Assembly: GCF_003666245.1 (NCBI RefSeq)
Contig: NZ_MJLZ01000004.1
Location: 1-64,000, forward strand
Direction: 5' to 3'
Source: Brenneria alni
Lineage (GTDB): Bacteria > Pseudomonadota > Gammaproteobacteria > Enterobacterales > Enterobacteriaceae
Length of the DNA: 64,000 nt
Shown here: one piece after another, positions 41,711 to 51,433 of the stretch
Position numbering within the stretch: position 1 is the stretch's first letter
Layout: every line of letters begins with the position of its first letter
Made by a program: the position numbers and the translations under genes
The notes under the pieces: generated by a model
Databases searched by the model: none
What the model was told of the DNA's origin: nothing
Seen by the model: only the letters and a program-made list of their open reading frames with translations

Positions 41711-43086
41711 GCGCCCTTATCTGTCTGGAAAAGCATGGCCAGATGTTGCTGGGCCGTTTCATAATCACAACGCTCAAACATACCTTGCTGTAGAAAGGCT
41801 TCCAATTGCGGGTACAGTTGAATCGCCCGATCCAGCATGGGATCGCTGCCGCTGGCATAGGCGCCCACGCTAATAAGATCGCGATTGCGCTGATAGCTGG
41901 ATAATAATTGCTTAAACTGGCGTACCGTTGCGTAGTGGCGCTCATCGATCAGGGCCGTCATGGCACGGCTGATCGATGCTTCAATGTCAATGGCCGGATA
42001 ATGTCCGGATTCGGCCAGATGACGTGACAGAACAATGTGTCCGTCGAGAATGGCGCGTGCTGAATCGGCTATCGGATCCTGCTGGTCGTCCCCTTCGGTT
42101 AGTACCGTATAAAATGCAGTGATGGAACCGCCGCCATGCGTACCATTACCCGCACGTTCAACCAGCGCGGGGAGCTTGGCAAAAACGGAAGGCGGGTAGC
42201 CTTTGGTTGCTGGCGGTTCACCGACGGCTAAAGCAATTTCTCGTTGCGCCATAGCATAGCGGGTCAGGGAGTCCATAATCAGCAATACGTGCTGTCCCCG
42301 GTCGCGGAAATCTTCAGCAATGCGCGTCGCATAGGCGGCGCCCTGCATCCTCAGCAGAGGGGAGACATCGGCCGGGGCGGCAATGACCACCGAGCGGGCC
42401 AGCCCTTCACTGCCGAGAATATTTTCAATAAAATCTTTGACTTCCCGCCCACGTTCACCAATCAAGCCAACCACAATAACATCTGCCTGAGTGTATCGGG
42501 CCATCATCCCTAACAGTACGCTTTTACCCACGCCAGATCCGGCAAACAGACCCATACGCTGGCCGCGGCCAACGGTTAGCAGCGCGTTAATGGCGCGAAC
42601 GCCAACGTCCAGAACATGCTCAATCGGGGTACGTTGCAATGGGTTGAAAGGGGCGGTGAGCAACGGGGCGCGATAGCCTGTTTCCGGGGAGGGAAAACCG
42701 TCCAGAGGTTTAGCGCTACCGTCCAGCACTCTCCCAAGCAGTTCTGGTCCTAGCGGCAATTGTTTCCCTTGTGGACTGCCTTCCGGCGTTTGTCGGGCAT
42801 AAACACGCGCACCTGGTGTAATACCTTCGATCTCTTCCAATGGCATCAAAAAGAGTTTCTGGCCGTTAAAGCCAACCACTTCGCTTTCGACTTCTTCAGT
42901 CTGATGACCATTTTGTCGCTCGATCAAGCAGGTTGCGCCCAATGGCAAGTGCAGACCGGTTGCCTCAAGCACTAATCCGGTAGAACGTGTTAACCGGCCA
43001 TAGCGACGTATCGTCGGGACACTGGCTATCCGCTTTTCAAGCACATCCAGGGAGGAGAGCCAGCGAGAGAGGCGCAGCGTCATCAT
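41707..43086 (-). CDS. fliI: Flagellar export ATPase FliI
   Basis: 459 residues, close to E. coli FliI. Walker [21 protein letters not shown], Walker [14 protein letters not shown] and the catalytic [15 protein letters not shown] are intact. Hexameric ATPase that feeds the export gate. ATG at 43086 follows GGAGAACT and overlaps the fliH stop. Confidence 0.97.
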   Translation of the reverse strand: MMTLRLSRWLSSLDVLEKRIASVPTIRRYGRLTRSTGLVLEATGLHLPLGATCLIERQNGHQTEEVESEVVGFNGQKLFLMPLEEIEGITPGARVYARQTPEGSPQGKQLPLGPELLGRVLDGSAKPLDGFPSPETGYRAPLLTAPFNPLQRTPIEHVLDVGVRAINALLTVGRGQRMGLFAGSGVGKSVLLGMMARYTQADVIVVGLIGERGREVKDFIENILGSEGLARSVVIAAPADVSPLLRMQGAAYATRIAEDFRDRGQHVLLIMDSLTRYAMAQREIALAVGEPPATKGYPPSVFAKLPALVERAGNGTHGGGSITAFYTVLTEGDDQQDPIADSARAILDGHIVLSRHLAESGHYPAIDIEASISRAMTALIDERHYATVRQFKQLLSSYQRNRDLISVGAYASGSDPMLDRAIQLYPQLEAFLQQGMFERCDYETAQQHLAMLFQTDKGA

Positions 43087-43790
43087 AGTTCTCCCGGCGC
43101 CGCAAGGCGGCACAGCTCATGCCATCGGGTTGCCAGACTGGCATCAAGATCGCCTTCTTCTGCGTTGACTTTACATCCGCCAGGGTGAAGTTGACTATCT
43201 CCTAGCAAACGCCAGCCATGTAAGCTCAGTGTTGCCCCAAGAACCTGCTCGACGCGTTCGAGATCGGCGGGATTAACCCGCAACTGAGGCTTGCCGCTAA
43301 ACATCGGTTCCTGCTGAATCAACTGTTGAATCTGGTTGAGCAGGGCGGTACCGTCACAGACCGGAGGCTGCCCCAGAACTTGTCTGGCAGCCGTCAAAGC
43401 CATCTGCATCAGTCGGGCCGGGATAACGCTATCCAGCGCATCAAGCGTTTGCTGGAACTCTGTGACCATCTGTTGTAACTGGTTGGTCAGCGGTTGCTGC
43501 TGCTGTTGCGCATCCAGCAGCCCTTGTTGCTGACCAGCTTGCAGCCCTGCCTGATAACCTGCATCGTACCCTTGTTTTTGTCCCTCGCTGAAACCAGCCT
43601 GGTTAGCCTCTTGCTGAATCCGTTCGCGTAATATTTTCAACTCATCAACGGGCTGAACAACGGCATCCGTGGCATCAGCTTGCTCATCTGCTGTGTTCGA
43701 TGGCGGAGCCGGTTCTGGTGAGGCTGGCGGCACGGCGAAATCATTCAGTGTCCAACGCTGCCACGGCTGATTGTTAAGGGCCTCAGACAT
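43083..43790 (-). CDS. fliH: Export ATPase regulator FliH
   Basis: 235 residues. Central glycine-zipper-like repeat ([20 protein letters not shown]), as in other FliH proteins, then a conserved C-terminal domain ([20 protein letters not shown]) that binds FliI; the N-terminus has the FliN/FlhA-binding tryptophans ([11 protein letters not shown]). The ATG at 43790 follows GAGGAT and lies inside the end of fliG. Confidence 0.95.
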   Translation of the reverse strand: MSEALNNQPWQRWTLNDFAVPPASPEPAPPSNTADEQADATDAVVQPVDELKILRERIQQEANQAGFSEGQKQGYDAGYQAGLQAGQQQGLLDAQQQQQPLTNQLQQMVTEFQQTLDALDSVIPARLMQMALTAARQVLGQPPVCDGTALLNQIQQLIQQEPMFSGKPQLRVNPADLERVEQVLGATLSLHGWRLLGDSQLHPGGCKVNAEEGDLDASLATRWHELCRLAAPGEL

Positions 43791-44775
43791 AGGTATCCTC
43801 GCCGCCGCCAATAATTATCTCGCCGCTGTCGGCCAGGCGACGAACGATAAGCAGAATGGCCTTCTGCTCGGTTTCCACCTGCGACATACGTACCGGCCCA
43901 CGGGTGGTCAGGTCGTCGCGTAAAATTTCGGCCGCACGCTGAGACATATTGCGCAGGAATTTTTCGCGCAACGGCTCTTCGGCGCCTTTCAGAGCCAGCA
44001 GCAGCGATTCGGATTCCACTTCCTGCAACAACCGCTGAATACTGCGATCGTCCACATCAACCAGATTTTCAAACAAGAACATTTCGTCGATAATTTTCTG
44101 TGCCAATTCGCCGTCGAATTCTCGCACCGCTTCAATAACCGCCTCTTCCTGTTGCGTTTTCATCAGGTTGATAATCTCTGCGGCGGTGCGAACACCCCCC
44201 ATCTTGCTGCGTTTAAGGTTTTGTCCGTCAAGCAAACCGTTGAGCACTTCTGTCAACTCAGCCAGTGCGGAAGGTTGCACTCCGCCAAAGGTGGCAATAC
44301 GCAGCATGACATCATTGCGCAGGCGCTCATCAAACAATGCCAGGATATCGGCGGCTTGGGAGCGCTTTAAATGCACCAGAATGGTGGCGATAATCTGCGG
44401 ATGCTCATCTCGAATCAGATCAGCAGCGCTTTGCGGTTCCATAAAGTTCAGGGTTTCCATACCCGAGGTGGTTTCACGGCTCTCCAGAATGTCTTCCAGC
44501 AGACTGGAGGCTCGCTCTTCACCCAACGCTTTGACCAGCACAGATCGCAGATAATCGCCTGCATTTACGCTCAATGCGGCATATTGTTCGGCATCCGCTT
44601 CAAACTCTTTCAGCACTTCAGTCAATTGCTGATGAGAAACCTGACGCATGTTTGCCATGGATGCGCTGAGATGCTGAACTTCACGTGTTGAGAGGTGAGT
44701 AAATACATCCGCAGCGCGATCTTCACCAATCGTCATCAATAAGATGGCGCTTTTTTCTGTACCGGTCAGACTCAT
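43783..44775 (-). CDS. fliG: Switch protein FliG
   Basis: 330 residues in three armadillo-like domains with the EHPQ motif ([20 protein letters not shown]) and the C-terminal torque helix preceded by [20 protein letters not shown]. Couples the stator to the MS ring. Overlaps fliF by four bases. Confidence 0.97.
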   Translation of the reverse strand: MSLTGTEKSAILLMTIGEDRAADVFTHLSTREVQHLSASMANMRQVSHQQLTEVLKEFEADAEQYAALSVNAGDYLRSVLVKALGEERASSLLEDILESRETTSGMETLNFMEPQSAADLIRDEHPQIIATILVHLKRSQAADILALFDERLRNDVMLRIATFGGVQPSALAELTEVLNGLLDGQNLKRSKMGGVRTAAEIINLMKTQQEEAVIEAVREFDGELAQKIIDEMFLFENLVDVDDRSIQRLLQEVESESLLLALKGAEEPLREKFLRNMSQRAAEILRDDLTTRGPVRMSQVETEQKAILLIVRRLADSGEIIIGGGEDTYV

Positions 44776-46466
44776 AGTTCACTACCCATCCATTGACGGA
44801 TTACCAAAGCGACAACGCGCGGGTCATTTTCGGCCAAATCGCGGATGCGCTGACTTTGCAATTCAGCACTGACACGTTGCTGAGATTTCTTCTGTTGTTC
44901 CAGTTCATCTTTGCCCAGCTTAACGACCACGTCATCATTAATTCCAGCTGAGGAGGCTGCCGCATCCGCTGATATGGTTTTTTTCTGCAACTGCGGACGT
45001 ATCAGTTTACGCCATAATATCCAGGCGACAATCAGCACCAGCAGCCAGCGACCCGCGCTAATCAGCAGATCAAAGAAGGCCTGTTGCTGCCAGAACGGAA
45101 GCTCGCTACCACCCTCGGTTGACTGGGTAAAGGGCGTGTTGACCACGTTAATCGAGTCCCCGCGCTCACTGCTGTATCCCATCGCTTCACGAGTCAGATC
45201 TTCAATTTGTTTCAGCTGTGCTTCGGTTAATGCTGCTGGCTGACCGTCTTCACCTGCTGGCAGGTAATTGACCACGACGGCAACAGACAGACGCTGTACC
45301 GTTCCCGCACTCTGCTTGGTGTGCCGGATAGTGCGATCCACTTCATAGTTGGTGGTTTCGTCACGACGGGTATTGCCGGGTAAGGTATTGGTATTGGTTT
45401 GTGCGGTCGCCGCGTTATTTTGTCCAGCCTGATTCTGCCCGGCTTGATTGTTTGCATTGGCTGCCGGCGCGGTAATAGGCGCGACAGGGGCAGGAGCCGG
45501 CTGGTTGGATAGCGCGCCGGGTACGCCGCCTGAATTCTGCCCGCCGCGTTGTTCGCTCTGGCTGAGTTGCTGTGAGCGAATCGCCGCTTTGTCCGGTGCC
45601 TGATTAGGCTGATATTGCTCGTCAGTCTGTTCACGGCTGGCAAAATCGAGCTGGGCTGTTACCTGCGCGTGAACATTGCCTGTTCCGACCATCGGCGACA
45701 GAATGGCTTCAATACGGCGCTGATAGCGACTTTCGACTTCATTGGTGTATTTCAACTGCGCGGCGTTCAAATCGCGACCTGTACCATCGGATTGCGTCAG
45801 CAAACGACCATTCTGGTCCACAACGGTGACATTATCGGGCGGCAGGCCGGCCACGCTGCCCGATACCATATAGGCGATGGCATTGATTTGCCCTTCGTCC
45901 AGCGCACGGCCCGGATGCAGGTTCAGCGTAACGGATGCGGAAGGCGCCTTTTGTTCACGCACGAACAGCGATGGTTTCGGCATAGCCAGATGAACCCTGG
46001 CATTTTGTACCGGCCCCAGTGTTTCGATAGTACGGGATAATTCACCTTCCAGCGCACGCTGGTAGTTAATCTGTTCACTGAACTGGCTGATGCCGAATTT
46101 TTCCTGGTCGAGTAATTCGAATCCGACCGCTCCCCCTTTAGGCAACCCTGATTGCGCCAGACGCAGGCGCGTTTCGTGCACCTTATCGGCCGGAATTAAT
46201 AACGCGCCGCCGCCGTCAGCAAAGCGGTAAGGGATATTCATCTGAGTCAGTTGCTGCACAATGGCTCCGCCATCGCGATCGTTCAAATTACTGTACAATA
46301 CCCGATAATCAGGACTCTTCGCCCACAGGGTCAGCGCGGTAATGATAGCGACGGCGGCAGCGGCGGCTATCAATAACGGCACTTTCGGGTTGGCCCGTAA
46401 ACGACTGAACAGCGCTGTCAATCCATCACTACCTTTTGAGAGTGGGTTGCTTTTCGCGGTGCTCAT
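44772..46466 (-). CDS. fliF: MS-ring protein FliF
   Basis: 564 residues: TM1 ([20 protein letters not shown]), ring-building motifs RBM1-3 in the periplasm, a variable Gln/Asn/Pro-rich loop (about 300-365), TM2 ([19 protein letters not shown]) and the C-terminal FliG-binding tail ending IRQWMGSEL. The start at 46466 (MSTAKSN) is preferred to an upstream frame because AGGAATATT precedes it. First gene of the run, divergent from fliE. Confidence 0.96.
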   Translation of the reverse strand: MSTAKSNPLSKGSDGLTALFSRLRANPKVPLLIAAAAAVAIITALTLWAKSPDYRVLYSNLNDRDGGAIVQQLTQMNIPYRFADGGGALLIPADKVHETRLRLAQSGLPKGGAVGFELLDQEKFGISQFSEQINYQRALEGELSRTIETLGPVQNARVHLAMPKPSLFVREQKAPSASVTLNLHPGRALDEGQINAIAYMVSGSVAGLPPDNVTVVDQNGRLLTQSDGTGRDLNAAQLKYTNEVESRYQRRIEAILSPMVGTGNVHAQVTAQLDFASREQTDEQYQPNQAPDKAAIRSQQLSQSEQRGGQNSGGVPGALSNQPAPAPVAPITAPAANANNQAGQNQAGQNNAATAQTNTNTLPGNTRRDETTNYEVDRTIRHTKQSAGTVQRLSVAVVVNYLPAGEDGQPAALTEAQLKQIEDLTREAMGYSSERGDSINVVNTPFTQSTEGGSELPFWQQQAFFDLLISAGRWLLVLIVAWILWRKLIRPQLQKKTISADAAASSAGINDDVVVKLGKDELEQQKKSQQRVSAELQSQRIRDLAENDPRVVALVIRQWMGSEL

Positions 46467-46707
46467 GCAATATTCCTGATGGTAAACATCTTGATAATTT
46501 TTAGTAACAACAAAACAGACTCCCTGATGAGCAATAACGTTATACGCATCAACAATGGCTGCTCCCAATACGGAGGAATGACATTATTTCCTTGCAGGTA
46601 GACTTTTGATGGCTGAATTAGCTGCGTTTTTTATAGCTATTTAGCGCGTTAGAAGAAGCAGGAATCTGGTATGGTTTCATCATCATTTATTCTGTAGTGG
46701 TAACAAA

Positions 46708-47019
46708 ATGTCAATTCAGGGTATCGAGTCCGTTCTGCAACAGTTGCAGGCAACAGCAGTACAAGCGGGTGGCGGTGTGTCGTCTGATGTCAGCAACGGC
46801 GGGTTTGCCGCCGAGCTGAAGTCTGCTCTTGATAAAATCAGTACACAGCAACAGGCCGCCCGTACTCAGGCGCAGGATTTTGAACTGGGCAAACCCGGAA
46901 TAGCGCTTAATGATGTCATGGTTGATTTGCAAAAATCGTCTCTTTCGCTGCAAATGGGCATTCAGGTAAGAAATAAACTGGTTTCAGCTTATCAGGAAAT
47001 CATGAATATGACGGTGTAA
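46708..47019 (+). CDS. fliE: MS ring-rod junction protein FliE
   Basis: 103 residues with the conserved C-terminal half ([38 protein letters not shown]). The first rod protein exported, it joins the MS ring to the rod. Single gene; the 240-bp gap to divergent fliF should hold both class 2 promoters. Confidence 0.96.
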   Translation: MSIQGIESVLQQLQATAVQAGGGVSSDVSNGGFAAELKSALDKISTQQQAARTQAQDFELGKPGIALNDVMVDLQKSSLSLQMGIQVRNKLVSAYQEIMNMTV

Positions 47020-47055
47020 GAATGACAATTTATAAGCTGATCACACCTGCATAAC

Positions 47056-47080
47056 CGTCATTCCTGCGAAAGCAGGAACC
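47056..47080. repeat. Short palindromic repeat (CGTCATTCCTGC type)
   Basis: CGTCA followed by TTCCTGC-GAAA-GCAGGAA, a 7-bp stem with a GAAA loop, 36 bp past fliE. It shares the CGTCATTCC start with the longer elements at 47601 and 58733. Could also help end the convergent fliE and fliT transcripts. Confidence 0.55.
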
Positions 47081-47158
47081 TTGCGTTTGTTGATGTGTTA
47101 TTTTCAGATAGGTTTCCGATTACTCACCCCATCCGTGGGGCTCGTCCTTCAGTCGTAT

Positions 47159-47530
47159 TTAACTAATATCCCCTGGCAACATGGATTCATCATCAGCAAA
47201 TTTATGGTAAGCCTGATTCACCGATTTTTGCCGGGATGACGTCCCGATCAACGTTTTTAGCTCTTCCATCCGTACTTTAAGTAAGCGGCTTATTTCACTT
47301 TCATTATGCAGGATTTGCTGTAGGTAGTCCTGAATCTGTTGCTGTTCTGATAATGTCGCATTATGGGGTTGTTCTTCGGTGATGACGGGCAGTTTATTGA
47401 TCGCATTAACGTACTGTTGTTCCAGTTCGATCAATTTCTCCCAGTCAGCCTGCTGCGCCAGCTGAAGCATGTCGATGCTAAGATTTAAAATACTTTGATA
47501 GCCGTTCAGCATGGATTGACTGACGTGCAT
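47159..47530 (-). CDS. fliT: Export chaperone FliT for FliD
   Basis: 123 residues, helical, with the family's C-terminal ILHNESEISRLLKVRMEELK. FliT escorts the cap protein FliD and in Salmonella also inhibits FlhD4C2. The ATG at 47530 follows AAGGAAAATGTA; an in-frame ATG at 47548 lacks such a site. Confidence 0.9.
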   Translation of the reverse strand: MHVSQSMLNGYQSILNLSIDMLQLAQQADWEKLIELEQQYVNAINKLPVITEEQPHNATLSEQQQIQDYLQQILHNESEISRLLKVRMEELKTLIGTSSRQKSVNQAYHKFADDESMLPGDIS

Positions 47531-47600
47531 TACATTTTCCTTGTGCAAACGCAGTAAAGTTACAAGAGCGAATAAGATGACTGATAAATCAATTTATATT

Positions 47601-47668
47601 CGTCATTCCCGTGTAGGCGAGAGTCTTGTATTGCCGGGTGAACCAGACCTGCCTATGCGAGGATGACG
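47601..47668. repeat. Imperfect palindromic repeat element between fliT and fliS
   Basis: 68 bp with arms that pair imperfectly along ~25 bp: CGTCATTCCCGTGTAGGCGA on the left, and the complement of CCTATGCGAGGATGACG on the right. No coding capacity. It sits inside the fliDST transcript and looks like a mobile palindromic unit (REP/MITE-like) rather than a regulatory site. Confidence 0.65.
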
Positions 47669-47700
47669 GTTCCGGCAAGGATTTTAAACTCAGCCAGCTA

Positions 47701-48111
47701 TTAGCCTGCTTTCGCCTGAGCTGGCGCATCCTCACCAATTTGTTGCCAGGAATCGGCAATGCCGCGTAGTAACTCGATAATCTGAGCGAGCGTCTCGCGG
47801 TCATTATACAAATTAACGTGTAACAGTTTTCTGACCATATAATCGTACAACTGAGCCAGATTCTGGCTGATTTCCCCGCCTTTCTGCATATCCAGCGAGG
47901 CCTGCAACCCGTTGCTGATAATTTTTATCGCTTTGGTAATGGCGTTGCCTTTGGCAACCGTATCACCCTGCTGAATAAAGATATCGGCGCGTATCAACGC
48001 ACTTAATGCGCCGTCAAATAGCAGCGTAATCAGCTTATGCGGGCTGGCGCTCATTACGCCGCTTTCCAACCCGACTTTCGCATAAGCCTGAGAACCGTAC
48101 ATTGTTGACAT
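47701..48111 (-). CDS. fliS: Flagellin export chaperone FliS
   Basis: 136 residues, four-helix bundle, with GSQAYAKVGLESGVMSASPH and DYMVRKLLHVNLYNDRE. Binds the C-terminal helix of flagellin and prevents early polymerisation. I start at the ATG at 48111 (MSTMYGSQAY), which has GGGG upstream; a TTG at 48123 is less likely. Whether it serves both flagellins here is open. Confidence 0.94.
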   Translation of the reverse strand: MSTMYGSQAYAKVGLESGVMSASPHKLITLLFDGALSALIRADIFIQQGDTVAKGNAITKAIKIISNGLQASLDMQKGGEISQNLAQLYDYMVRKLLHVNLYNDRETLAQIIELLRGIADSWQQIGEDAPAQAKAG

Positions 48112-48124
48112 GGTAAACCCCAAA

Positions 48125-49540
48125 TTAACTATTGCTGCTGGATGTCAGCGCTTCAAACTGATTGGTCAGGTATGTACTGAGCGTGCTCATTTCCGACATC
48201 AACACGTCCAGCTTGACAAACTGGGCCTTGTAGCGGGCCATGGTGGACTCAATACTGGCTTGCACTTTGGTGTACTGTTTTTCCAGGCTGCTGATCATAT
48301 CAGTGACATCTTCTTTCGCCTGTGCGATCGTCCCTTTACTATCGGTAAAGGTGCTCACTTTAGCCACCATCTGCGTCGCCAGACCGGTAGTTTTTCCGTC
48401 ACCGACGAAGAAGTCACTCACTGCCGAACTATTTTCGGTCAAGGCATTGATCAGATCGGTATCGTTGACCGATAACGTGCCATCACTCTTCAGCGTGATA
48501 CCCAGCTCATTGACTACCTTATAAGTATCGCTGCTCTGCGCGGTGCTTAATAACGATTTAAGCTGATTTTTCGCCGAACGAAGTACCGAATCCCCAGAAA
48601 GTACGCCGGTGTCCAGTTCGGGATCGGTGAGGGTAGTAAAGGCGGATTGCAAGGTATTGTAGGCAGTGGCCCAGGCCTTAATGGCGCTGGTGGCGTCGGT
48701 AATACTTTTACTGATGGTCAGCGTTTCTGCCGAGGTAGAGACGGCGCTCAACGTCAGCGTCACGCCTTCTGCCGGCACATCGGTAACGGTATTGCTGCTA
48801 CGCTCAATCGCTACGCCATTTACGGTCAGTTTGGCGTTTTGCGCGGCAACGGATTCGGTGCGAGTGGTACTGGTATCTCCCAGAATTGCTTCCAACGCAC
48901 TATCGTTGCTGCTAATGGAGATGGTATTGGCTTCACCGGTTTCGTTTGAGGTGATGGTCAACTGGTAACTGCTGTCGCCGGACTGCACAATGCTGGCGGT
49001 AACACCGGCGTTGGCTGAGTTAATCGCGCTGGCAAGACTGGACAACGTGGTCTGGGCATCGGTCAGGCTGATGCTGACGGCGCTTCCGTCGCCGACGGTA
49101 ATGCTCAGTGTGCGATCGCTCAGTCCGCTGGTACCTAACTGGCTGGTTTTGCTGCTTTGCGTGTCTGTGACCAGTGTTTGCGCGGTAGCCAGTTGCGTCA
49201 CGTTGACGCTGTAACTGCCGGTGGCGGCGGAAGAACTAACCTCGGTGCTGAACGCGGTATTGGTGGTGGTGTTTTTGGCGTTAAACAGATCGCTGTCGGT
49301 CAGTTTTTCCGTGGCAGTGGCGTAGGTCTCCAGCGCGATTTGCAGCGCATCATACGCATCGGATTTATCCTGATAGGCGGTCTGTTTATTGGTGATGACC
49401 GTCAACTTTTGTTCTTCCACGGTCTGCATTGATTCCAGCAGCGAGGACAGATCCAAGCTGGAGCCGACGCCGAGCCCCAGCGTTGACGTCAGCGAACCGA
49501 TAGTGGATGTAGATGTAGTGGATGAAATGGTGGTTGCCAT
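48125..49540 (-). CDS. fliD: Filament cap protein FliD
   Basis: 471 residues with an N-terminal cap domain (LGVGSSLDLSSLLESMQTVE), a Thr/Ser-rich middle and a C-terminal coiled coil (LEKQYTKVQASIESTMARYK) ending LDVLMSEMSTLSTYLTNQFE. Caps the filament and folds flagellin at the tip. Headed by a sigma-28 promoter and followed by fliS and fliT. Confidence 0.96.
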   Translation of the reverse strand: MATTISSTTSTSTIGSLTSTLGLGVGSSLDLSSLLESMQTVEEQKLTVITNKQTAYQDKSDAYDALQIALETYATATEKLTDSDLFNAKNTTTNTAFSTEVSSSAATGSYSVNVTQLATAQTLVTDTQSSKTSQLGTSGLSDRTLSITVGDGSAVSISLTDAQTTLSSLASAINSANAGVTASIVQSGDSSYQLTITSNETGEANTISISSNDSALEAILGDTSTTRTESVAAQNAKLTVNGVAIERSSNTVTDVPAEGVTLTLSAVSTSAETLTISKSITDATSAIKAWATAYNTLQSAFTTLTDPELDTGVLSGDSVLRSAKNQLKSLLSTAQSSDTYKVVNELGITLKSDGTLSVNDTDLINALTENSSAVSDFFVGDGKTTGLATQMVAKVSTFTDSKGTIAQAKEDVTDMISSLEKQYTKVQASIESTMARYKAQFVKLDVLMSEMSTLSTYLTNQFEALTSSSNS

Positions 49541-49584
49541 AAATCCTTACTCCTGATGAGTGACTTTTAAATCCAGTTTTTTGG

Positions 49585-49611
49585 TTATCGGCAGCATAGA
49601 ATAAAAATTTA
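49585..49611 (-). promoter_or_regulatory. Sigma-28 promoter of fliDST
   Basis: Minus strand: TAAATTTT (49604-49611), 11-bp spacer, GCCGATAA (49585-49592), a perfect -10. About 45 bp upstream of the fliD ATG. Confidence 0.92.
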
Positions 49612-49948
49612 CCTGAAAGAAAAAATATTGTTGCCGTTAATAAGCAAACTGATTATAGCTTTATCTGGCTATTAACTGAGGAGCATATCGCAGGCTTTCG
49701 ATATATCCGCTTTTCCGGTCGGACCGCCAGTGATGCGTTCCAGACGCGGAACTGGCTTGAACAGCATTCCTGCTGTTCATCCTAAACTCGGCCCCATTTA
49801 CGCCAAAGGGAAAACAACCTGTTGCCCGGAGTTTCTCCCTGCGTTGTGACTAAGAGACAGCCTATGCAGCGGGGATGGCGGAATAAATAAAAGCACAGAA
49901 TAGTGAAACAAAAGCCCCTCTGACGTAAAAATTTTTTAAATTAAATGC
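49612..49948. other. fliD-fliC intergenic region
   Basis: 337 bp between the two divergent sigma-28 promoters. No open frame or strong hairpin is apparent; it may carry an upstream fliC control site. Confidence 0.5.
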
Positions 49949-49975
49949 TAAAGATTAGAAATAGAGCGCCGATAT
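49949..49975 (+). promoter_or_regulatory. Sigma-28 promoter of fliC
   Basis: TAAAGATT (49949-49956), 11-bp spacer, GCCGATAT (49968-49975). Each half differs from TAAAGTTT-N11-GCCGATAA by one base. The fliC ATG lies 90 bp further on. Confidence 0.94.
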
Positions 49976-50064
49976 CAGAGAGGACGGTGGTTGACGCCGT
50001 AGGCAGTTAAGCCTGAACCTTTATTGCTAAACATCCACTGGATGATTAAAAGGAACTCCTTATT

Positions 50065-51270
50065 ATGGCACAAGTAATCAATACCAACAGCATCTCGCTG
50101 GTTGCACAGAATAACCTGAACAAGTCTCAGTCTTCTCTGAGTACGGCGATCGAACGTCTGTCTTCCGGTCTGAAAATCAACAGCGCAGCCGATAACGCCG
50201 CTGGTCAGGCCATCTCCAACCGTTTCACCTCTGCTATCAACGGCCTGACTCAGGCATCCGCCAATGCCAGCGACGGTATCTCTCTGGCGCAGACCACTGA
50301 AGGCGCGTTGAACGAAATCAACGATAACCTGCAGGCCATCCGTACTCTGACCGTACAGGCGCAGAACGGCACCAACTCTTCTTCCGACCTGACATCTATC
50401 CAGGACGAAATCACTCAGCGTCTGTCTGAAATTGACCGTATCTCCGAACAGACCGACTTTAACGGCGTAAAGGTGCTGGATGGCAGCAAGACTTCTGTTT
50501 CCATTCAGGTCGGCTCTCAGGATAACCAGACCATCACTATCAATCTGTCTAAGATCGACAGTTCGACGCTGAAACTGAGCACGTTTAACGTGTCTGGTCC
50601 GGCAGCAGGTACAATTAGCGGAGCTGCTACTGCTGACTTCCAAAAGGCCTTCGGTACGACAACTGCCGTTGATGGTTCCTCTGTAATAGCTAGTGCAACT
50701 GAAGTTGCTACCGCGAAAGCCGCCTTTGGTATCAGCGATGCTTCCGCTATCACAGTTGCAGAAACGGCTCAGGTCGATGCTAATGGTAACTGGTTTGCCA
50801 AAGTATCAGTAAACGCTGCTACTCAGACCGACGTCGATAATTTGGCATTGCGTGGGGTCAATGTTTCAGTGGGTGAGGCCAAAGATTTCTATGTTGCTAT
50901 CGATCCTGCGAAAGCCGACACTACTACTGCAGGTACTGCTGCGTTTACGTTAACGGCAGACGATCTTACCGCCACCTCGCTGCAGTCTCAGGCAACAGCC
51001 GACCCTCTGGCGAAGCTGGATGAAGCGATCTCTACGGTTGACAAATTACGTTCTAATCTGGGTGCGGTACAGAATCGTTTCGAGTCCACCATCAATAACC
51101 TGAGCAGCACCACCACTAACCTGAGCGAAGCCCAGTCGCGTATTCAGGACGCCGACTACGCGACGGAAGTGTCCAATATGAGCAAGGCGCAGATTCTGCA
51201 ACAGGCTGGTACTTCGGTGTTGGCTCAGGCTAACCAGGTACCGCAGACGGTACTGTCTCTGCTGCAATAA
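50065..51270 (+). CDS. fliC: Main flagellin FliC
   Basis: 401 residues. Canonical flagellin ends: MAQVINTNSISLVAQNNLNK, then RLSSGLKINSAADNAAGQAI at the N-terminus and SRIQDADYATEVSNMSKAQI ending VLSLLQ. The variable middle (about 170-300) is short and Ala/Thr/Asp-rich. Sigma-28 promoter upstream, strong terminator downstream, and a glycosyltransferase gene next, suggesting the exposed domain is glycosylated. Codon use is more biased towards CTG, CGT and AAC than its neighbours, as expected for an abundant protein. Confidence 0.98.
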   Translation: MAQVINTNSISLVAQNNLNKSQSSLSTAIERLSSGLKINSAADNAAGQAISNRFTSAINGLTQASANASDGISLAQTTEGALNEINDNLQAIRTLTVQAQNGTNSSSDLTSIQDEITQRLSEIDRISEQTDFNGVKVLDGSKTSVSIQVGSQDNQTITINLSKIDSSTLKLSTFNVSGPAAGTISGAATADFQKAFGTTTAVDGSSVIASATEVATAKAAFGISDASAITVAETAQVDANGNWFAKVSVNAATQTDVDNLALRGVNVSVGEAKDFYVAIDPAKADTTTAGTAAFTLTADDLTATSLQSQATADPLAKLDEAISTVDKLRSNLGAVQNRFESTINNLSSTTTNLSEAQSRIQDADYATEVSNMSKAQILQQAGTSVLAQANQVPQTVLSLLQ

Positions 51271-51301
51271 GTTAGCATCAATCGCAATAATTAAGCGACA
51301 T

Positions 51302-51331
51302 AATGACGGGTGTTATACCCGTCATTTTTTT
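51302..51331 (+). terminator. Terminator after fliC
   Basis: Perfect 10-bp stem AATGACGGGT/ACCCGTCATT with a 5-base loop, running into TTTTTT. Confidence 0.93.
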
Positions 51332-51433
51332 ATGTGCACTATACTGCGTATCTCTTTGATTTGTGGAATCCTTGTTCACAAGTTATATCGATATAAATCA
51401 ATCCATTGTCGCCAGCCAATTAAAACGTCGAAT

